A DNA stretch of 64,000 nt. Origin: Methylobacterium oryzihabitans (GTDB taxonomy: Bacteria > Pseudomonadota > Alphaproteobacteria > Rhizobiales > Beijerinckiaceae). The notes beneath the pieces were generated by a model. That model did no database searches. It was not told where the DNA came from and saw nothing but the letters and a program-made list of their open reading frames with translations. The stretch lies in contig NZ_SACP01000012.1 of the NCBI RefSeq assembly GCF_004004555.2, positions 1 to 64,000 on the forward strand, written 5' to 3'. The translations under genes and the position numbers were made by a program. Within the stretch, counting starts at the first letter, position 1; each line of letters starts with the position of its first letter. Below, one piece after another: positions 26,764 through 35,183 of the stretch.

Positions 26764-27654
26764 GTGAGCAACAAGGTTCTCCTCGCCGGCGCGGCCGCGG
26801 CGCTTCTCTCCGGCGCCGCCCAGGCCGCCGACCTGCCCCGGCGGATGGAGCCGGTGCCGCCGGTGTTCACGCCGGTCCCGGTGTTCTCCTGGACCGGCTT
26901 TTACGCCGGCCTGCACACCGACTACGTGTTCACCGACCGCCAGCGGATCGTCACCCGCGGCAACGACGTGACGCCGACCGACACGATCGGCAACGTCCGC
27001 ACCCTGCGCCGGGCCCCGGTCGTCAGCAGCGTGCAGGACGGCTTCGCCAATGTCGGCGGCGGCATCGGCTACAACTACCAGTTCACGCCCGGCTCCGGCT
27101 TCGTCGTCGGCCTCCAGGCCGACTGGGCCTGGACCGACATCACCAAGGCGATCTCCTATCTCGGCCCGGTCCAGGCCAACGGCCTCCAGGATCCGAGCGG
27201 CTACCGCCAGAGCCTCGACTGGCTCGGCACCGTCGTCGGCCGCGCCGGCTACGCCTTCGACCGCCTGTTCGTCTACGGCATGGGCGGCTTCGCCTACGGC
27301 AGCGTCGACTACCGGGCGAACTTCTACAACCAGGCCAACGTGCTGGCCTATACCGGCCGCTACAGCGACATCGAGACCGGCTACGCCTATGGCGGCGGCA
27401 TCGAGTACGCCCTCCCGGCCGACAGCTTCTTCAGCCGCTTCAACGTGCTGAGCCTCGTCGGCATCCAGACCGCCGCGGTGACGATCAAGGCCGAGTACCT
27501 CCACTACGACCTCGGCCGCCGCAACGTGCTCGTCAACAACACCGGCCTCGTGGCGGCGGCGGGCCCGAGCCCGCGCGGCTCCTACACCTCGCGCTTCGAG
27601 ACCGAGGGCAACCTCGTCCGCGCCGGCTTCAGCTACAAGTTCAACGGCCTCTGA
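26764..27654 (+). CDS. Outer membrane beta-barrel protein (Omp25-like)
   Basis: A 296-residue exported barrel starting at GTG 26764. The signal peptide (NKVLLAGAAAALLSGAAQA) ends before ADLP. The first strand FSWTGFYAGLHTDYVF is the classic WTGFYxG motif of Rhizobiales outer-membrane proteins, and RVGRAGYAFDRLFVYGMGGFAYGSV-type strands follow. The sequence ends FSYKFNGL, close to the terminal aromatic rule. Longer starts upstream lack a signal. It stands alone in + orientation with AT-rich DNA (26600-26650) upstream, a probable promoter. Confidence 0.87.
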   Translation: MSNKVLLAGAAAALLSGAAQAADLPRRMEPVPPVFTPVPVFSWTGFYAGLHTDYVFTDRQRIVTRGNDVTPTDTIGNVRTLRRAPVVSSVQDGFANVGGGIGYNYQFTPGSGFVVGLQADWAWTDITKAISYLGPVQANGLQDPSGYRQSLDWLGTVVGRAGYAFDRLFVYGMGGFAYGSVDYRANFYNQANVLAYTGRYSDIETGYAYGGGIEYALPADSFFSRFNVLSLVGIQTAAVTIKAEYLHYDLGRRNVLVNNTGLVAAAGPSPRGSYTSRFETEGNLVRAGFSYKFNGL

Positions 27655-27761
27655 TCGGACCGTCGGGCGCCCGCTGCTCCGGTCCCGGTCCGGGCAGCGG
27701 TATCCGCCTCGTCGGAATGCTCTGGCGCCATCGGCGATCAGCGCCGTGCCTCGTATCCGTG

Positions 27762-27791
27762 CGGCCGCCGTTCCTTCCGGGACGGCGGCCG
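27762..27791. terminator. Hairpin after the outer membrane protein gene
   Basis: CGGCCGCCGT and ACGGCGGCCG arms (10 bp, perfect) with a 10-base loop, 107 bases after the barrel stop. It sits between convergent genes. The rest of the 27655-27955 interval shows only GC-rich sequence with no gene. Confidence 0.5.
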
Positions 27792-27955
27792 TCGCCGTTT
27801 CGGGCGGGTCCGGCTGGCCGTGCGCGGCGGCCCCACCCCCCGCACGACGGCGTGGGACGGCGTTTCGGGTGACCGGCCGAGACCTCGCGATGTAACGATC
27901 CCCGGCGACCGGTCGCAGACCGTCGGGCGCGCCGCCCCGGGCACCGGAATGGCGC

Positions 27956-28441
27956 TCAGAAATCCAGCGGCGCGTTGTCGACCACCTCCTTCATCACGAA
28001 GAAGGTGCGGGTCTGGCGCACGCCCGGCAGCGCGATGAGCTGCTCGCCGTGGATGCGGTTGAAGTCGGCCATGTCGCCGACCCGGATCTTGAGGAAGTAG
28101 TCGAAGTCGCCGGCGACGAGGTGGCAGTCGAGCACGAAGCTCAGCCCGGCCACCGCCCGCTCGAACGTGCCGAAGCTCTCCGGCGTCGAGCGGTCGAGGA
28201 CGACCCCGACCATCACCAGCGCGCCGCGGTCGACCGCCCCCGGCGCCACCATCGCCCGCACGCCGCGGATGAACCCCTCCCGCATCAGCCGCTGGGTGCG
28301 CCGGTGGCAGGTGGCCGGGCTGACGTTCACCCGCTGCGCCAGCTCGGCGTTGCTGAGCCGCCCCTCGGCCTGGAGCAGGCGCAGGAGCTTGAGGTCGATC
28401 CGGTCCAGGGCAGTGGAAGGATCTTTCACCGAATCACTCAT
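27956..28441 (-). CDS. acdR: Lrp/AsnC regulator, AcdR-like
   Basis: A 161-residue Lrp-family regulator: winged helix (residues about 15-70, LDRIDLKLLRLLQAEGRLSNAELAQRVNVSPATCHRR) and the RAM ligand-binding domain (about 78-150). The start MSDSVKDPS at 28441 is preferred over an upstream ATG at 28504 that lies close to the divergent promoter. It is divergent from acdS, which is the arrangement of acdR/acdS, where the Lrp-type AcdR activates ACC deaminase. Identity as AcdR rests on that neighbourhood. Confidence 0.85.
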   Translation of the reverse strand: MSDSVKDPSTALDRIDLKLLRLLQAEGRLSNAELAQRVNVSPATCHRRTQRLMREGFIRGVRAMVAPGAVDRGALVMVGVVLDRSTPESFGTFERAVAGLSFVLDCHLVAGDFDYFLKIRVGDMADFNRIHGEQLIALPGVRQTRTFFVMKEVVDNAPLDF

Positions 28442-28572
28442 GGCTGCATCGATCTTCCGCAGAACCGGCACCGGCGCGCGGCATTCTCCGCACGGCTGCG
28501 CCACTTAGAAAGCACCTTCCAGTAGAGCGATGCTAGCTTGAGCCCGTCATCACCGCCAGGACGCGAGCCGCC

Positions 28573-29586
28573 ATGCTGGACAAATTCGAGCGCTATCCCC
28601 TCACCTTCGGCCCGACGCCGATCGAGAAGCTGGAGCGGCTCGGCGCCCATCTCGGCGGCAAGGTCGAGATCTACGCCAAGCGCGAGGACTGCAACTCGGG
28701 CCTCGCCTTCGGCGGCAACAAGCTGCGCAAGCTCGAATACATCGTGCCGGACGCGATCGCGTCGAACGCCGACACGCTCGTCACCATCGGCGGCGTCCAA
28801 TCCAACCACACCCGGATGGTCGCCGCGGTGGCGGCGAAGATCGGCATGAAATGCCGGCTGGTGCAGGAATCCTGGGTCCCGCACGAGGACGCGGTCTACG
28901 ACCGGGTCGGCAACATCATGCTCAGCCGCATCATGGGCGCCGACGTGCAGCTCGTCGACCGCGGCTTCGACATCGGCATCCGCGAGAGCTGGCAGGAGGC
29001 GATCGACGACGTGAAGGCCAAGGGCGGCAAGCCCTACGCCATCCCGGCCGGCGCCTCGGTGCACAAGTACGGCGGCCTCGGCTATGTCGGCTTCGCCGAG
29101 GAGGTGCGGGCGCAGGAGGCGCAGCTCGGCTTCCGGTTCGACTACGTCGTGGTCTGCACCGTCACCGGCTCGACCCATGCCGGCATGCTGGTCGGCTTCG
29201 CCAAGGACGGCCGCGAGCGCCGGGTGCTCGGCATCGACGCCTCGGCGACCCCGGCCCAGACCAAGGCGCAGGTGCTCGACATCGCCCGCAACACCGCCAC
29301 CCTGGTCGAGCTCGGCCGCGAGTTGTCGGCCGACGACGTCGTGCTGATCGAGGACTACGCCTACCCGATCTACGGCGTGCCGTCCGAGGAGACCAAGGAG
29401 GCGATCCGGCTGTGCGCCCGGCTGGAGGGCATGATCACCGACCCGGTCTACGAGGGCAAATCGATGCAGGGAATGATCGACCTCGTCCAGAAGGACTATT
29501 TCCCGGCCGGGTCGCGGGTGCTCTACGCCCATCTCGGCGGCGCCCCCGCCCTCAACGGATACGGCTACGCCTTCCGCAACGGCTGA
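28573..29586 (+). CDS. acdS: 1-aminocyclopropane-1-carboxylate deaminase
   Basis: Cleaves ACC, the plant ethylene precursor, to 2-oxobutanoate and ammonia, lowering ethylene in colonised plants. 337 residues (usual 337-340). The PLP lysine is Lys50 in [11 protein letters not shown]. The two residues that separate true ACC deaminases from D-cysteine desulfhydrases are present: Glu294 (DPVYEGKS) and Leu321 ([10 protein letters not shown]), equivalent to E295 and L322. Divergent from the acdR-like gene. The R1 copy C begins 10 bases after its stop. Confidence 0.95.
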   Translation: MLDKFERYPLTFGPTPIEKLERLGAHLGGKVEIYAKREDCNSGLAFGGNKLRKLEYIVPDAIASNADTLVTIGGVQSNHTRMVAAVAAKIGMKCRLVQESWVPHEDAVYDRVGNIMLSRIMGADVQLVDRGFDIGIRESWQEAIDDVKAKGGKPYAIPAGASVHKYGGLGYVGFAEEVRAQEAQLGFRFDYVVVCTVTGSTHAGMLVGFAKDGRERRVLGIDASATPAQTKAQVLDIARNTATLVELGRELSADDVVLIEDYAYPIYGVPSEETKEAIRLCARLEGMITDPVYEGKSMQGMIDLVQKDYFPAGSRVLYAHLGGAPALNGYGYAFRNG

Positions 29587-29595
29587 CGCGACGCC

Positions 29596-29803
29596 CCAGG
29601 GCCATCGCTTCTGAGCGATGGCCCTTGTTTCCTGCCTGGCCTCAGGCGCCGGCGTTCGCATCCGCTCACTTGGCTCTCGCTCCGCTTACGCGTTCGAGGG
29701 GACATTCGTCCCCTCGAACCCGCTCCGCAGGGCGCTTTTCGCGCCCGCCATGGAGCGTCGCCCTGCGGGCGACCGCAGGACAATCGCTGAAGCGATCGCC
29801 CTG
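29596..29803 (+). repeat. R1 dispersed intergenic element, copy C
   Basis: A 208-bp copy between acdS and the adenylate cyclase gene. The 28-nt ATTC-loop hairpin (29692-29719) is fully paired with arms GTTCGAGGGGAC / GTCCCCTCGAAC, whereas copy A pairs with different bases at the same places. Left hairpin CCAGGGcCATCGCTtctgAGCGATGGCCCT; right end hairpin CAATCGCTgaAGCGATcGCCCTG. It occupies two thirds of the 302-base gap. Confidence 0.85.
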
Positions 29804-29888
29804 CTGCGCCCCCGGCTGGGGTGGATGCCCGGCCGGGCCCGTGCGAAGAGGCGCGGCCCGCCCCTCAGGCCAGAGCCGCCCTCGCCCC

Positions 29889-31172
29889 ATGACGCCCCCG
29901 CCCTCCCCCGCCCCGCCGGCGGCCCGCCGGCTCGCCGGCGGCCAGGTCCCGGCCGCGCTGATCGCGCAGCTCGCCTCGGGGCCGCGGGCGCTGGCGATGC
30001 GGCTCGTGGTGTTCCTGGTCCTGCTGACCGCGGCGCAGGTCCACGACGGCTCGCTGCACGCGGCCAGCCACTGGATGATCCTCGGCGGCTACGCCCTCAG
30101 CTCGCTGTGGCTCGGGCTGGTCTCGCTGCGGCGTCCGGCCGAGGCGACCTCGTGGATCTCGACCGTGCTCGACGCCGCCCTGGCGATCTACGTCGTGATC
30201 GAGCACATGCTGGCCGGCTCGGTCGGCGCCTCGGCGCCCGGCGACGTGGTGAGCCGGCTCCCCGCCTTCCTGCTGCTGCTCCAGACCGGCCTGACCCTGC
30301 GGGTCATGCACACGATCCTGTTCTCGGTCCTCGTCGCCGGGTTCTGGGCGGTGATGCTGGTGGTCGGGCTCGCCGATCCCGAGATCGGCGCGATCACCTC
30401 CGAGACGATCGCGCATCAGGCGTTCGGGCTGCTCACCTTCGTGGCGATGAGCCTGTTCGTCATCGACGGGACCCTGCGGCTGCGCTTCGCCCTGCGCGAG
30501 GCGCTGCGGCTGGAGCACGAGCGCTCGGCGCTGGCCCGATTCGTGCCGGCGGGCGTCGACCTCGTGCGCGGCGACGGCGTGGCGCCCCTGCGCTCGCGCC
30601 ACGCCTGCCTGCTCGCCCTCGACATCCGCGGCTTCTCGGCCCTGACCCGGGTCTGGGGCGAGTCGGAGGTGGTCGGCTGGCTGCTCGCGGTGCGCGCCCT
30701 CGTCCACGACACCGTCGACCGGCACGGCGGCCTCGTCGACAAGTACGTCGGCGACGGCGTGCTGGCGCAGTTCCTCGACGGGAGCGCCGCGGAGCAGGCC
30801 GCCGCCGCCCTCGCCTGCGCCGACGAGATCAGCCGGCGGATGGAGGCGGCGAACGGCGAGCGGGTGACCCGCGGGCTGCCGGCCCTGGCGGTGACGGTGG
30901 CGCTGCATGCCGGCGAGGTGCTGGTCGGGGTGTTCGACGACGGCCGGCGGGCCGAGTTCACGGTTCTCGGGCCCGCGATGAACGCCCTGGCGCGGATCGA
31001 GCGGCGCGCCAAGAACGACGGCCTGCCGCTCGCCGCCTCGAAGCGGTTCCTGCGCAGCCTCGGCGCCCGCGCCCCGGCGGATTGGCGCCGCCTGCCCCGC
31101 CGCGCCGGCGAGGAGGATTGCCCCGACCTCGTCGCGCCGGCCCGGGACCCGCTCGCCTCAGCGTCACTGTGA
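29889..31172 (+). CDS. Membrane adenylate cyclase (class III)
   Basis: A 427-residue protein with a Pro-rich head, about six hydrophobic segments (residues 38-205) and a class III cyclase catalytic domain (about 235-400). The first metal Asp is in LALDIRGFSALTR and the second in DKYVGDGVLAQF, followed by the FTVLGPAMNALARIE segment that matches the NVAARLE helix. Class III cyclases make cAMP from ATP; one of the typical substrate-defining residues cannot be assigned with certainty by eye, so guanylate activity is not excluded. ATG at 29889 follows the R1 copy. The amidoligase-like gene is 67 bases downstream. Confidence 0.85.
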   Translation: MTPPPSPAPPAARRLAGGQVPAALIAQLASGPRALAMRLVVFLVLLTAAQVHDGSLHAASHWMILGGYALSSLWLGLVSLRRPAEATSWISTVLDAALAIYVVIEHMLAGSVGASAPGDVVSRLPAFLLLLQTGLTLRVMHTILFSVLVAGFWAVMLVVGLADPEIGAITSETIAHQAFGLLTFVAMSLFVIDGTLRLRFALREALRLEHERSALARFVPAGVDLVRGDGVAPLRSRHACLLALDIRGFSALTRVWGESEVVGWLLAVRALVHDTVDRHGGLVDKYVGDGVLAQFLDGSAAEQAAAALACADEISRRMEAANGERVTRGLPALAVTVALHAGEVLVGVFDDGRRAEFTVLGPAMNALARIERRAKNDGLPLAASKRFLRSLGARAPADWRRLPRRAGEEDCPDLVAPARDPLASASL

Positions 31173-31239
31173 AACAGGGCCGGACGGCGAACCGGGACCC
31201 GAGCCTGGCCGTTCCGTTCCCGCACCGGAGGAGAGGCGC

Positions 31240-32178
31240 GTGACCACGCTGGAGGCGACGCGGCAGGCGGCGGGGGCCTTCGAGGCCCTGCCCGAGACCC
31301 GCACCACGCAGGGGCGCCCGCGGCGCAACGGCGTCGAGATCGAGTTCATGGGCCTCTCGGCCCGGGCGGCGGCGCTGGCGCTGGCCGGCGAGCTCGGCGG
31401 CCGGCTCGACGAGGAGGACCCGCACGCCTTCCGCGTCGTCGGCACCCGCCTCGGCGACCTGAAGGTCGAGCTCGACCTGCGGCTCGCCCATCCGCAGCGC
31501 CGGCGCACGCCGCCCCCCGGCACGCCGCCGGGCGCCGGCGGCCGCTGGCTCGGCGCCGTGCTGAGCCCGTTCGTGCCGCGCGAACTCATCACCGAGCCGC
31601 TCCCCGTCGAGCGCATGGCCGAGGTCGACGCGCTGCCCGCCCTGCTCAACCGCCACGGCGCCAAGGGGCGCGGCGCGGTCGCGTTCGGCTCGCTCGGCCT
31701 GCACTTCAACGTCGAGCCGGCCGATCCCGACCGGGTGCTCGACCTGCTCAAGGCGTATCTGCTGCTGGAGCCGCGGCTGCGCGACGACACCGCGGCGGGC
31801 GGCGGCTTCTGGGCGGTGCGCGGCCTGCCGCCGCCGTTCCCGGCCGCCTATGTCGGCAAGGTCGTGGCACCCGACTACCGACCGGACCCGGACCAGTTCG
31901 CCCGCGACTACCTCGCCGCCAACCCGACGCGGCTGCGCGGCCTCGACCTGCTGCCGTTCCTCGGCCACCGCGACGAGGCCGGGGTGCGGGCGGCGCTGCC
32001 GAAGAACGAGAAGGTCAGCCCGCGGCCGGTGCTGCACTACCGTGTGCCGCAGGCCCATGTCGGGCTGCCGGGCTGGAGCCTCGCCCAGGACTGGAACCGC
32101 TGGGTCGGCCTCGAACGCCTCGCCGCCGACCGCCCGCGCCTCGACGCCCTCGGGGCGGCGTGGACGCCGCGGCCCTGA
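31240..32178 (+). CDS. Putative amidoligase family protein
   Basis: A 312-residue protein starting at GTG after a strong GGAGGAGAGG. It has the amidoligase_2 pattern: NGVEIEFMGL near residue 30 (EIEF glutamate pair), VELDLRL around 85, SPFVPRELITEP, GLHFNVEP (the HxN histidine), and a late PNEKVSPRP-type segment. Amidoligases are COOH-NH2 ligases related to glutamine synthetase and are predicted to form side-chain or peptide amides, usually beside an ATP-grasp or gamma-glutamyl gene. No such partner is present here, so the substrate is open. The family call is based on motifs. Confidence 0.65.
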   Translation: MTTLEATRQAAGAFEALPETRTTQGRPRRNGVEIEFMGLSARAAALALAGELGGRLDEEDPHAFRVVGTRLGDLKVELDLRLAHPQRRRTPPPGTPPGAGGRWLGAVLSPFVPRELITEPLPVERMAEVDALPALLNRHGAKGRGAVAFGSLGLHFNVEPADPDRVLDLLKAYLLLEPRLRDDTAAGGGFWAVRGLPPPFPAAYVGKVVAPDYRPDPDQFARDYLAANPTRLRGLDLLPFLGHRDEAGVRAALPKNEKVSPRPVLHYRVPQAHVGLPGWSLAQDWNRWVGLERLAADRPRLDALGAAWTPRP

Positions 32179-32182
32179 CCGG

Positions 32183-32851
32183 TCAGGCTGCCGCGTCGTC
32201 GGCGGCCGCCGGCGTGCCGGTCGCCCGGATGGTGACCGTGTCGCCCTCGATGGCGAAGCGCACGTCCATCGCCGCCGCCCGGGCGACGAGGCCGGCATAG
32301 AACGGCTGGATGCCGTGGGCGTCGACGATGCCGCCCGACGGCTCGCCGGCCATCAGCGCCTCGACGTGGGGCGGGATGCGGGCGTGGCTGCCGGTGGCGG
32401 TGAGCACGAAGGCCGCGGCCTCGCCCTCGCCCGTCACCGCCACGTCGATGACGCCGCCGCGGGGGATCGCCGTGGTGCCGATGACCACGAGGTTGAGCAG
32501 CAGCTTGACCTTGTTCTTGGGAAACAGCGCCCGCGGCGCGCTCCAGGTCAGCTTGGTCTTCTCGTCGCCGAACATGCCGCGGGTCACGCTCTCGGCGTCG
32601 GCGAGGTCGATCGAGGCGCCCGCCGAGCCGGCGGCGCCGAAGGCGAGGCGGGCGAATTGCAGCCGGGCCGAGGCCTGCCGCGCGCTCTTGCGAATCAGGT
32701 CGAGGGCGAAGTCGCGCATGCCGGCGTCGTCCTCGTCCTCGAGCACTTCGAGGCCGTTCACGATCGCCCCGACCGGGCTGATGACGTCGTGGCAGACCCG
32801 CGAGCACAGCAGGGCCGACAGGTCGAGGGCGTCGAGGGAGACGGTGGTCAT
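32183..32851 (-). CDS. chpT: Histidine phosphotransferase ChpT
   Basis: Relays phosphate from the hybrid kinase CckA to the cell-cycle regulators CtrA and CpdR. 222 residues. The phosphorylated histidine is His21 in LLCSRVCHDVISPVGAIVNG, inside a dimerising helical hairpin; the C-terminal half is a degenerate ATPase-like domain (about 90-220, KNKVKLLLNLVVIG). The ATG at 32851 begins the family-like sequence; a longer frame to 33775 is the cysQ shadow. Four bases after the amidoligase stop on the other strand. Relevant to the CtrA boxes at 11283 and 18381. Confidence 0.88.
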   Translation of the reverse strand: MTTVSLDALDLSALLCSRVCHDVISPVGAIVNGLEVLEDEDDAGMRDFALDLIRKSARQASARLQFARLAFGAAGSAGASIDLADAESVTRGMFGDEKTKLTWSAPRALFPKNKVKLLLNLVVIGTTAIPRGGVIDVAVTGEGEAAAFVLTATGSHARIPPHVEALMAGEPSGGIVDAHGIQPFYAGLVARAAAMDVRFAIEGDTVTIRATGTPAAADDAAA

Positions 32852-33010
32852 GGCGCACTCCGCGGCGGTCAGTCGGAGGCGGTCGCGTCTGCTTCGGTCC
32901 GCCGGCCGAAGCGGCACGGATAGCCGCCCGGCGCCGGTTTGAAAAGGCGAGCCCGCCGCCGGGAAACGCGGCGCATCGACAAGACCGGCCGGCCGCGTCA
33001 TGACTGTTCG

Positions 33011-33871
33011 ATGACCGTTCCGCCCCGTTCCAACGCCCCGCCCGCCCCCGCCGAGTGCGACCGCATCGCCGGCATCCTCGCGCAGATCGCCTGCGAGGCC
33101 GGAGCGATCCTGCGGCGGTTCGAGCAGGGCGAGTGCCGCCACCGCCTCAAGGAGGACGGGTCGCCGACGAGCCAGGCCGACCTCGCCGCCGAGGAGCACA
33201 TCCTGGCGAGCCTCGCCCGGACCTGGCCGGAGATCGCGGTCGTGGCCGAGGAGACCGCCAGCACGGCCCCGGCGGCGGCCCTGTTCTTCCTCGTCGATCC
33301 CCTCGACGGCACCCGCGACTTCCTGCGCGGGATCGGCGAGTACAGCGTCAACATCGCCCTCGTGGCCGGCCGGCGCCCGGTGGCCGCCGCGCTCGCGGCC
33401 CCGGCGCTCGGGCGGGTGTGGAGCGCCGGCGAGCGCGCCGTCGAGGCTCCGATCCGCGACGGGCGCCCCGGCGAGGCCGCGGAGATCCGCGCCCGCCCGG
33501 CCCCCGCCGCCGGGCTGACCGCCCTGACCAGCCGCAGCCACGGCGAGGCCGCCGACGAGACCTGCCTCGCCGCCCTGCCGGTGCACGAGCGCCGCCCGAC
33601 CTCCTCGGCGCTGAAGTTCGGGCTGATCGCCTGCGGCGAGGGCGACCTCTACGTCCGCTGCGGCCCGACGATGGAGTGGGACACCGCCGCGGGCGACCAC
33701 ATCGTCACCCGGGCCGGCGGCTGCGTCGTCGGCCCCGACGGGCAGCCCCTCGCCTATGGCCGCCAGGACCGCCACTACCGCAACGGCCCGTTCGCCACCC
33801 TCGGCGATTGCGCCCTCGCCGGGCGGCTGGCCCTGCCGGGGGTGGAGGCGGCGGGGCTGCCGATCGCCTGA
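33011..33871 (+). CDS. cysQ: 3'(2'),5'-bisphosphate nucleotidase CysQ
   Basis: Hydrolyses 3'-phosphoadenosine 5'-phosphate, a by-product of sulfate assimilation, to AMP. 286 residues of the inositol monophosphatase superfamily. The metal motif EE...LVDPLDGTRDF is at about 78-104 and the second metal site PTMEWDTAAGDHIV at about 220. The EWDTAAG form fits CysQ rather than HisN or SuhB. The ATG at 33011 starts the domain; an earlier frame start adds an Arg-rich stretch without homology. Divergent from chpT. Confidence 0.87.
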   Translation: MTVPPRSNAPPAPAECDRIAGILAQIACEAGAILRRFEQGECRHRLKEDGSPTSQADLAAEEHILASLARTWPEIAVVAEETASTAPAAALFFLVDPLDGTRDFLRGIGEYSVNIALVAGRRPVAAALAAPALGRVWSAGERAVEAPIRDGRPGEAAEIRARPAPAAGLTALTSRSHGEAADETCLAALPVHERRPTSSALKFGLIACGEGDLYVRCGPTMEWDTAAGDHIVTRAGGCVVGPDGQPLAYGRQDRHYRNGPFATLGDCALAGRLALPGVEAAGLPIA

Positions 33872-33874
33872 GGC

Positions 33875-34348
33875 TCAGCCGCCGGCCTCCCCGGCGAGGA
33901 GCGGCCAGCGCGCCTCGGCGGCGAGCAGGATCGCCGCGCCGGTCCGGGCGCGCCGCTCGGGATCGCGGCACAGGTAGAGGCGGCCGCCGCGGCGCAGCGG
34001 CACCAGCGGGTCGGCGTCGACGAGGCGCCCTTCGGCGACCCCCTCGGGGTCGTAGCCGCCGAGCCGCGGCGCGTAGGCGTCGGGATCGCGGGCGAAGGCC
34101 GCCCGGTTCGAGGCGGCGGCGAAGCGCCAGAGCAGCCCGGCCCATGCGAGTTCCGACCCTGGCCGTCCCGCCGCCGGACCGTCCGCCAAGGCATACGAGA
34201 CCGGATCGAAGCCGCGAAGGGCGAGGCCCGAGAGCCGGTCGGCGGCGTAGAGCGCCGGCAGCGGGTCGGCGGCGCGGCCGGCCCCGAGGCGCAGCGCGAG
34301 GAGCGGCAGCGACAGCAGGACGCGTCGCGTTAACGAAGTGTTGCCCAT
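33875..34348 (-). CDS. Exported YHS-domain protein
   Basis: A 157-residue protein with a signal peptide (RRVLLSLPLLALRLGAGRAAD). A YHS-like segment follows: LRGFDPVSYALADG...RPGSELAWAGLLWRFAAASNRAAFARDPDAYAPRLGGYDP, which is the arrangement found in periplasmic YHS proteins thought to bind metals or help copper handling. One Cys is in LYLCRDPERR. Convergent with cysQ (3-base gap) and divergent from the EipA gene. Function not established. Confidence 0.75.
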   Translation of the reverse strand: MGNTSLTRRVLLSLPLLALRLGAGRAADPLPALYAADRLSGLALRGFDPVSYALADGPAAGRPGSELAWAGLLWRFAAASNRAAFARDPDAYAPRLGGYDPEGVAEGRLVDADPLVPLRRGGRLYLCRDPERRARTGAAILLAAEARWPLLAGEAGG

Positions 34349-34456
34349 ATCGGCGGCATCCTCGGCGTCCCGCCGCGATCCGGCCGCCGGTCTCCGGCGC
34401 TCCGGATCACGGCGGACCAGTCCGGAACGCCCTCTTACCGCCGGGACGCCTAACAG

Positions 34457-35062
34457 ATGCTGTTCGATGCCTCCGCCCCGCGCTCCCAGGCCCGGCCCCG
34501 CACCCGCCGCGCCGTGCTGGCGCTGCTGCCCGCCCTGCTCGCCGCCGGCGCCGCCTCGGCGGCCCCGCCCGGGGGACCGGAGACGTTCCACCCGCGGGAG
34601 ATCGTCGATTCCGGGCACCAGTTCTTCGGCTCGGTGTCGCGCGGCCTCGCCCTCACGGTGCAGGAGGCGACCCGGCGCTGGGGCGAGCCCAACGGCTACA
34701 TCCTCGGCCAGGAGGCGTCGGGGGCGATCATCGGCGGCGTGCGCTACGGCGAGGGCACGCTCTACACCCGCAACGCCGGCCAGCGCCGGCTGTACTGGCA
34801 GGGGCCGTCCCTCGGCTTCGACGTCGGCGGCGACGGCGCCCGCACGATGATGCTGGTCTACAACCTGCCCTCGACCGAGGCGCTGTACCGGCGCTTCGTC
34901 GGCATGGACGGCTCGGCCTACGTCGTCGGCGGCTTCGGCATGTCGGCGGCGACCGCCGACAACATCGTGGTGGTGCCGATCCGCGCCGGGGTCGGCGCCC
35001 GGCTCGGGATCAACGTCGGCTACCTCAAGTTCACCGACGCGCCGACCTGGAACCCGTTCTGA
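34457..35062 (+). CDS. eipA: EipA-like (DUF1134) envelope protein
   Basis: A 201-residue protein of the DUF1134 family. A signal peptide ends around AAGAASAAPP (residue about 37). The conserved core is GYILGQEASGAIIGGVRYGEG, LGFDVGGDGARTMMLVYNL and GMSAATADNIVVVPIRAGVGARLGINVGYLKF. In Brucella the homologue EipA is a small periplasmic beta-barrel protein needed for envelope integrity. Length is normal. Alone on its strand with a divergent YHS gene upstream. Confidence 0.87.
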   Translation: MLFDASAPRSQARPRTRRAVLALLPALLAAGAASAAPPGGPETFHPREIVDSGHQFFGSVSRGLALTVQEATRRWGEPNGYILGQEASGAIIGGVRYGEGTLYTRNAGQRRLYWQGPSLGFDVGGDGARTMMLVYNLPSTEALYRRFVGMDGSAYVVGGFGMSAATADNIVVVPIRAGVGARLGINVGYLKFTDAPTWNPF

Positions 35063-35183
35063 GGCCGCGCCGCCGCGCTGGCTCCCGGGCGCCCGTCATG
35101 GCAGGGTCGCGCCCCGCGGCGCGGAGCCGCCCGGATGACCGGCGCCCCGCGATCCCGCGCCCGATCAGGAGAGTACCGCCCGC

